Assembly: GCA_951230915.1 (NCBI GenBank)
Contig: OX579633.1
Span: forward strand, 48,560,029 to 48,624,028
Length of the DNA: 64,000 nt
DNA from: Antitrichia curtipendula
Taxonomy: Eukaryota; Streptophyta; Bryopsida; Hypnales; Leucodontaceae
Direction of reading: 5' to 3'
A program made the position numbers and the translations under genes. Below the pieces are notes generated by a model. The model searched no databases and was not told the DNA's origin. It saw nothing but the letters and a program-made list of their open reading frames with translations. Of the stretch, positions 58,441-64,000 are shown in pieces (the first letter of the stretch is position 1; every line of letters begins with the position of its first letter).

Positions 58441-58829
58441 CGTTTAGATCATGAAGGAGTCCGTAGCTGTGAACATGGAACATTCTTTCATGCTGGATAG
58501 TCTTGTTATCAACCTGGTTGGGTAAAGGCGGAGCTGTATGCAGTCATTCCAGTGACTGGATTCTTTTGGCTTTCCAAATGAAGCATTTGGTAACGTAGTC
58601 AGATCGATCCCCAGAAAGCTGTGCCCTGCTTTCTGGTTAGGAAGGCTTGTACTGTACTGTACAGGTATGGGTATGGGTATGTAGCGGAGTTGTATTAGCA
58701 TTAGTCTTTCACTTAATGTGGATGTACAGTGGGGTACAATATTCTTACAAATTGCCTATTGTGTCAATCAATTTATTTTTGCATAATACAGAACACAATT
58801 GGCATTTTTGTGGCTCTCATAATGAACAT

Positions 58830-61200
58830 ACAATTCTTAAGTAAACCAAATTTTGGTTTCAAGAATTCCACTCCGTTGGTGAATTGTTTTCATTTAATAG
58901 TAGTGGTTTCATATGATAATTGAATGGAAAAATATTGGTGATGAATTTTTTTAATTCAATTGCATAGATATGTAGGAAACATCTATATACACATCTTTCA
59001 TATTAAAACAACATTAAATAACAAAAATATCTATAATATTTAAATAGATTGTTTGTTTTGTAACATACATCAAGATTTCCTAAACTATGGGGTTGATGGA
59101 GGCAATTGGTGTTGTTGGAAAGCCCTCAACGAAGAGGGGCAGAGGAGAGGGGGAGGGGGAGGTGCACGAAGCAAGTATTGTAGAGAGGATTGAATTTTGA
59201 AGTTTTTATGAATAAAAAAAATTAGGAAATGGGATTCAGCTAGGGTGCATTTGGTACCTTCGGATAGCCCTTGGCAAGGGTGTAGTCTCAAAAGAAGTTT
59301 CATAGCATTTTGACTAGTGGAGTAAAAGATATTGAATTCCAAAGTTTTTATTGGCCACAGAAATTAGAAAATGGGTTGTAGACTTGGATCAACAAGTTAG
59401 ATAATGCTTCACTAGTCTTAATGTTGGATCAATACTTTAATTTTAATTTTTACTTTTAAAGAATGTTTGGCATACTATTTTCATATACCAATCAAACATT
59501 TTTTACTTTTAAAATACATATTAAATACAAAAATTGATAGCTCATATGGACTTCCATGTCATTGCTATGGATGCTTCAATTTGCTTCAAAATAAATGCGT
59601 ATAAAAGGAGTTTTAAGGAGTTTTAAGGAGTTTGGCGATTACAAATGACATTCTAATAGTTTTAGAAATAGCACATAGCATATTAGTGATCTATGAAGAG
59701 TTCAATGTAAAGTGTCATATGACCAAAAAATTTAAAAATAGATACCGGTATCTATGTATTTTAACTAGATTTTGCTATTTGACTGTCACATTGTAATGAA
59801 TTTTATACCTTTGAATATGATGTTACAATTGTTTGCCAAAATCTAATTAAGATCTAGAGATACCTATATTATAAAATTTGGTCAAACAATACTTCACATT
59901 GAACTCATAACATTCTTGAACACAAACAACATATTTCCTTTTCTACAATAGCATTGTCAATATTTGTATTGTAGTACTATAGTTCCTTGATTTGGGCGAG
60001 AGTTTGCATCTAAAAATTTGTCTTGAAACCATGTAGACCATTCTCTATCTCTTCCCACCTTTCCAACCCACACAACTACACCAAATAAGCAAGTGTCCTA
60101 ATAAATCTAACAAGTAGTTGACTTTAATAATCCAAGAAAAATAAAAAAATTATAAGAGCCCCAATAGGAGGTGTATAAGGAAATGGGTCTTCCCTTTGGC
60201 TATTCAAAAATCAATGTTATGCTCTTCGTAGATCATGTTTTTGTTATAAAATGGGTTTGTTTTTAACCCCTAGAATTATTTGCTTGTGTTTTACCAAAAA
60301 AACCCTCAAAATAGATTGTTTTAATGGCAAAGGCCCCCCCTCCAAATGACAAATGAAATCTTGATGCATTTGATTGTAAGACCTAGTCGTAGACTTCTTC
60401 ATCATACTATAATAAAAATTGAAAGGTTTTGACCACATGGATTGTGAGATTATAGTGTTTGAAGTTGAAAAAAATGCTTTAAAAGGGCATCGGAATTCCG
60501 GATAACTCTCATTTGGGGAGGCTTCTACACACAAAAAAAGAAATATATTTTTTGTGATAGAGTTGGCCACATGTTCCAAAAAATTTATAACATTTCAGAT
60601 TAGATTAGAAAACATGTACCAGAATTTCCAATAAAAAACTAGCTCCAAGAAAATTCTAATACAAAATCATTTTTTCAACAATTTGTAGCTAGTACATATA
60701 GTAGTCTCTTTTAAATGTGAACAATGGAATTTTAGATTTAAGCAAGCACTAGAAGAAGGGAAAAAAATTGCTCCAAATTTGTGACTTTGGCAATCTTGAT
60801 TGATATATGGCCTAAAACTCCAAAGCTTCATCTAGAGCAATTGGGCATATTGGGCAGTTTAGCATGAGAAGAGTTTGGATTAGGGTTTGTTATGCCTGAC
60901 TTATAGATCACTCACATTGGATAGAGTTACCACATGCCATGTCTTCTTGTGCATGAAGACATTATCATGCTCCATGAAATATACTTTTAGAAAATTTGGC
61001 ATTAAATTCAAAGAAATCAAAATATTTGGCAACTATCTCATATAGCTTCAAAAGCCACTTATTTTGTTCATGAAGAGATGAGAGGCCAAGCTCTTTATAT
61101 AAAAGGAGTGGTAGGTGGTTAAACGACCCATGTGAAATATATAAATTAGAATTAGTAGGAGCTTAACCACTCTTAGTTAAGTGAAAAGTAGGAATTTGTG
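58830..61200. other. AT-rich intergenic region
   Basis: No gene is supported. A degraded relative of the repeat at 31,805 lies near 59,110-59,200. A short AAGGAGTTTT triplet repeat lies near 59,606-59,630. Confidence 0.5.
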
Positions 61201-61201
61201 A

Positions 61202-62131
61202 TTAACCCCTAAAGTCCCAAGGCCTTTTTTTCATCAAAAAAACACTCAAAACTGCCATTTCAATAGCAAAGAGCCAAAAACAAAATTTCAGTTTTTTTTT
61301 TTGCAAATATAACTATTGGATCTTGTACTGGACTAGTATAAGAATGTGTGGAAGAAAATTCACAAACTTTGACCATGCAGTTTGGAAGATATTTGCATTT
61401 GAAGTGTAGAAAACAAGTTTTTCTGCACGTTGCTCAACTACATGTTTTGGCTCTGAACCTTCTTAACTTATAATTTTTGCTCTACTAATTTTGAACTTCT
61501 AATTTTATATGATGAAGAATTGAGTTGAGAGTCTAGAAAAAAAAATTCTAAATAAATACTTAGTTTTTACTCATTAAAAATTTCTTGAGTAAAAGTAGGT
61601 TTAAGATTGAAGAGAAAATTGAACCGTTAATAACTCTAATATGGAATTGAAACACACAAATCTGAACGGTGAGATTGTTCTAGCAAGAGTTCTTAACCTT
61701 GTAGAACTTCTTTTTTTTTAAATGTAAAAATTGAGTTCAGAAATGATTCCTACAAGTTATTTTTTCAAGAACATTCTCTAACTGTCCCAAAAATAAGATT
61801 GTCCATAACTTTTGCATAACAAATCTAAATGGAATGAATCAAAGCTCCTCAACTAGATAAAATACAATCTATATGAAACAAAACAAAAATTCAATTTTAT
61901 TTCAAGTTTTTTTGAAGTTTTTTTTCTGCCCACGAAACTAAAAAAAGGGATTCTTGTGCCATAACTTTTTCTCTTTGGCACCAATTGAAATAAAAATTAT
62001 ATTTTTAGAAAGCTAGTGTGTTTTTCTATTTTAACCAAAAATTTCAGAAAATCTTGACAAATATTGAACTATAGGAGCGTGCCCAAAATCCATTTTGTTC
62101 CTTGAGGGGACAATGGGACTTTAGAGGTTAA
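61202..62131. mobile_element. TTAA-flanked inverted-repeat DNA element, copy 2 (930 bp)
   Basis: It starts TTAACCCCTAAAGTCCCA (61,202) and ends TGGGACTTTAGAGGTTAA (62,131). The 18-bp ends, TTAA included, are inverted repeats with one mismatch. The interior aligns block by block with 7,707-8,629: ACACTCAAAACTGCCATTT, GAATTGAGTTGAGAGTCTAG, ATTGTCCATAACTTT. It has no ORF, so it is non-autonomous. This copy has the better-preserved ends. Confidence 0.7.
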
Positions 62132-62460
62132 TGTGAATTTTAGAACTCATTTAAGCATAGTAAAATAACTTTTTTCAAAAAACTTTGAATTGAATTGATG
62201 TGGAATACTATTTCAAAATTTTGAGTCTTTAATAAAAGTTATGGACAAATTGTTATATATATACTAAAATATATAGAGGTAAATATTTTTACAAATTTTA
62301 ATTGCAATGGATCTTAATTTGTTTATACAAGTGACAACACATAAAAGATTATAAAAAATGTTAAGGTATGAGCACTCATTATTGACCTTATTTAAATGTC
62401 ACCACCTAAAATATAAGTGAACATGATTAGTGAAGTAAGTCATTGTGAATGCTCACTAAG

Positions 62461-63425
62461 GTAGGTACACCCAAATCTGCCACTTTTTGCTATTGAGCCT
62501 AGTTACTATTATTAGACTGGTCAAATTTTCACATATTCTTGTAGGCAAGTGAAAGAAAGTTCCAATGCACCAGAGAACATGGAATTTGGATACTATATGC
62601 AAAAGTTATTAAGGAATAAAGTTTGGTTCTAAAAGCGTTTCTTCTACATAGGTACATAACTGATTTTGGAGATGTACACATAGTATAGATGGCAGTTCAA
62701 GGTCAATGGCACATTTGAGGGTACCTACCTTATAAGAAGCTATTGGGAGAAGTCATTGACCATGTGTCATTTTATGTGCTTATTCTATTTTTCCAATTTT
62801 GGAAGTCAAAATCTTTTTATATTTGAGACCATGTGTCATTTTATGTGCTTATTCTATTTTTCCAATTTTGGAAGTCAAAATCTTTTCATATTTAAGACCA
62901 TGTGTCATTTTATGTGCTTATTATATTTTTCCAATTTTGGAAGTCAAAATCTTTTCATATTTGAGACCATGTGTCATTTTATGTGCTTATTATATTTTTC
63001 CAATTTTGGAAGTCAAAATCTTTTCATATTTGAGTCAAAGTTCTCTCCTTCCACTTCAACATGCAGTCTCCCCTATTTGCAAATGGACACACATTGTACA
63101 AGTCACCCAAATTCCATTCAATTTTAGTTTAATTGCATTAAGTGATGATTACAGTGGGTACCCCTAAAACCGCCTCCTTCTGCTATTGTGCCTAGTTACT
63201 ATTATTAGACTGGTCAAATTTTCATATTGTCTTTTTGCCAAGTGAAAGGAGGTTCCAACACATCAAACAAAACATTTGGATACCATACTCAATTTTTTGG
63301 TAGATCTCCTAAAATCATTTCTCCCACATAGATACATATTGATTTTGGAGATGTACACTAAGTGATGGTGGTGGGTTTTGGGTCAGTGGTGCATTTGGGG
63401 TGCCACCCTAACTTAGAGTGAAGGT
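62461..63425. repeat. Direct duplication (offset about 693 bp) flanking a minisatellite
   Basis: Unit 1 (about 62,461-62,730) and unit 2 (about 63,155-63,425) share GCTATTG(A/T)GCCTAGTTACT, ATTATTAGACTGGTCAAATT, CAAGTGAAAG, TACATA and TGATTTTGGAGATGTACAC, ending GG(G/T)xCAxTGGxxCATTTGxGG. The 69-bp array lies between them. Confidence 0.75.
62759..63034. repeat. 69-bp tandem repeat, four copies
   Basis: Units begin ACCATGTGTCATTTTATGTG at about 62,759, 62,828, 62,897 and 62,966 and are almost identical. The period of 69 bp (23 codons) keeps two frames open (FYFSNFGSQNLFIFETMCHF and the like). There is no other sign of coding, so I treat it as a minisatellite. Confidence 0.88.
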
Positions 63426-63429
63426 GCAC

Positions 63430-64000
63430 TTACATGTAGAAAGTTTGAGTTTTGATCATTTTCTTCTCAATGCATTGTTTCAGTGTTGGATCCCACTTTT
63501 TTGCGGTCACTCTATAAGTCTATTATCCCAGGCAAAGTCAAATCAAGTCCCAAGAATCAATCAAACAACTGACACATGAACAAATGATCAACTCTGCAAA
63601 GTGCAGAACTGGATAGATTATAGAAATAAGAGTGGAGTAAATAAATGCTGGTCAAAGGCGCATTAACAGACTCTGCTTTTCATGCAAATGAATATACTGC
63701 TTTCCATACAAAGACAAAGAATCGAGATAAGAGTCGTTTCTTCTCTGTGGAAATTGATACACATCATCTTATTAGGTACTCAAGTCCTATCAAGAATTTT
63801 TGCCTACAATGATACCAATCTATAATTTTTCAGAAAAAAGGAAGGGGCGAATAATAACCCCTCCAAGAATGATACAAAAAGAAGTGAAGAATCCTATCAA
63901 CTGAAGTACCTATTGATGAATTCATACATGATTAACAGAAGTCGGTGTCGTAGACTGTAGGCTACCAAGGATAACAATATCTGCGTCCATGTGGCAGAGT
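63430..64000. other. No feature identified
   Basis: Mixed-composition sequence to the window end. I see no convincing exon, repeat or RNA gene. The 3' part (63,480 onward) is less AT-rich and could belong to a gene outside the window. Confidence 0.4.

Overview
The window is nuclear DNA of a land plant. Three kinds of evidence show this: long AT-rich spacers, spliceosomal GT-AG introns, and plant gene families (a LETM1-like protein, a C2-type phospholipase D, a SERK-type LRR remnant and an NLR). The NLR joins a protein kinase to NB-ARC and LRR domains. That class is best known from mosses (the kinase-NBS-LRR or 'PNL' genes of Physcomitrium), so a moss is my best guess. A lycophyte or fern cannot be excluded from sequence alone. 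I see no tRNA, rRNA, CRISPR array or organellar segment.

Layout. (1) 1-6,900: a multi-exon plus-strand gene with a ParB-like N-terminal domain and a beta-class N4/N6 DNA-methyltransferase-like C-terminal region, an architecture otherwise typical of bacteria and phages. Its reading frame is interrupted by two TGA codons. Three fold-back repeats sharing a 14-bp palindromic core lie at its 5' side and in one of its introns. (2) 7,100-16,330: a transposon-rich block holding a TTAA-flanked inverted-repeat element, a broken SERK-like LRR gene carrying a Harbinger/Tourist-like MITE, a duplicated perfect hairpin, and a 5'-truncated, frameshifted LINE with a 16-bp target-site duplication. (3) 17,431-22,985, minus strand: a three-exon kinase-NB-ARC-LRR resistance-type gene of about 1,741 residues, with about 27 nearly identical 24-residue LRRs and a degenerate ZZ zinc-finger tail. 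(4) 23,000-32,900: mostly non-coding, with a tandem duplication of nearly 1 kb, a GC-rich palindromic element and one weak exon candidate. (5) 32,989-40,655: a 17-exon LETM1-like gene, apparently intact (972 residues). (6) 41,000-48,000: AT-rich spacer with MITEs. (7) 48,000-58,440: a 12-exon phospholipase D gene, apparently intact (934 residues), with short tandem duplications in its leader, first intron and 3' flank. (8) 58,500-64,000: spacer with a second copy of the TTAA element and a four-copy 69-bp tandem repeat.

The genes do not form an operon or one pathway. LETM1-like and PLD are housekeeping or signalling genes. The NLR is an immune-receptor-type gene. The ParB-methyltransferase-like gene is the most unusual object. 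Exon boundaries were set by hand from GT/AG sites, reading-frame phase and family similarity. In the NLR, LETM1-like and PLD models all phases close exactly, which supports them.
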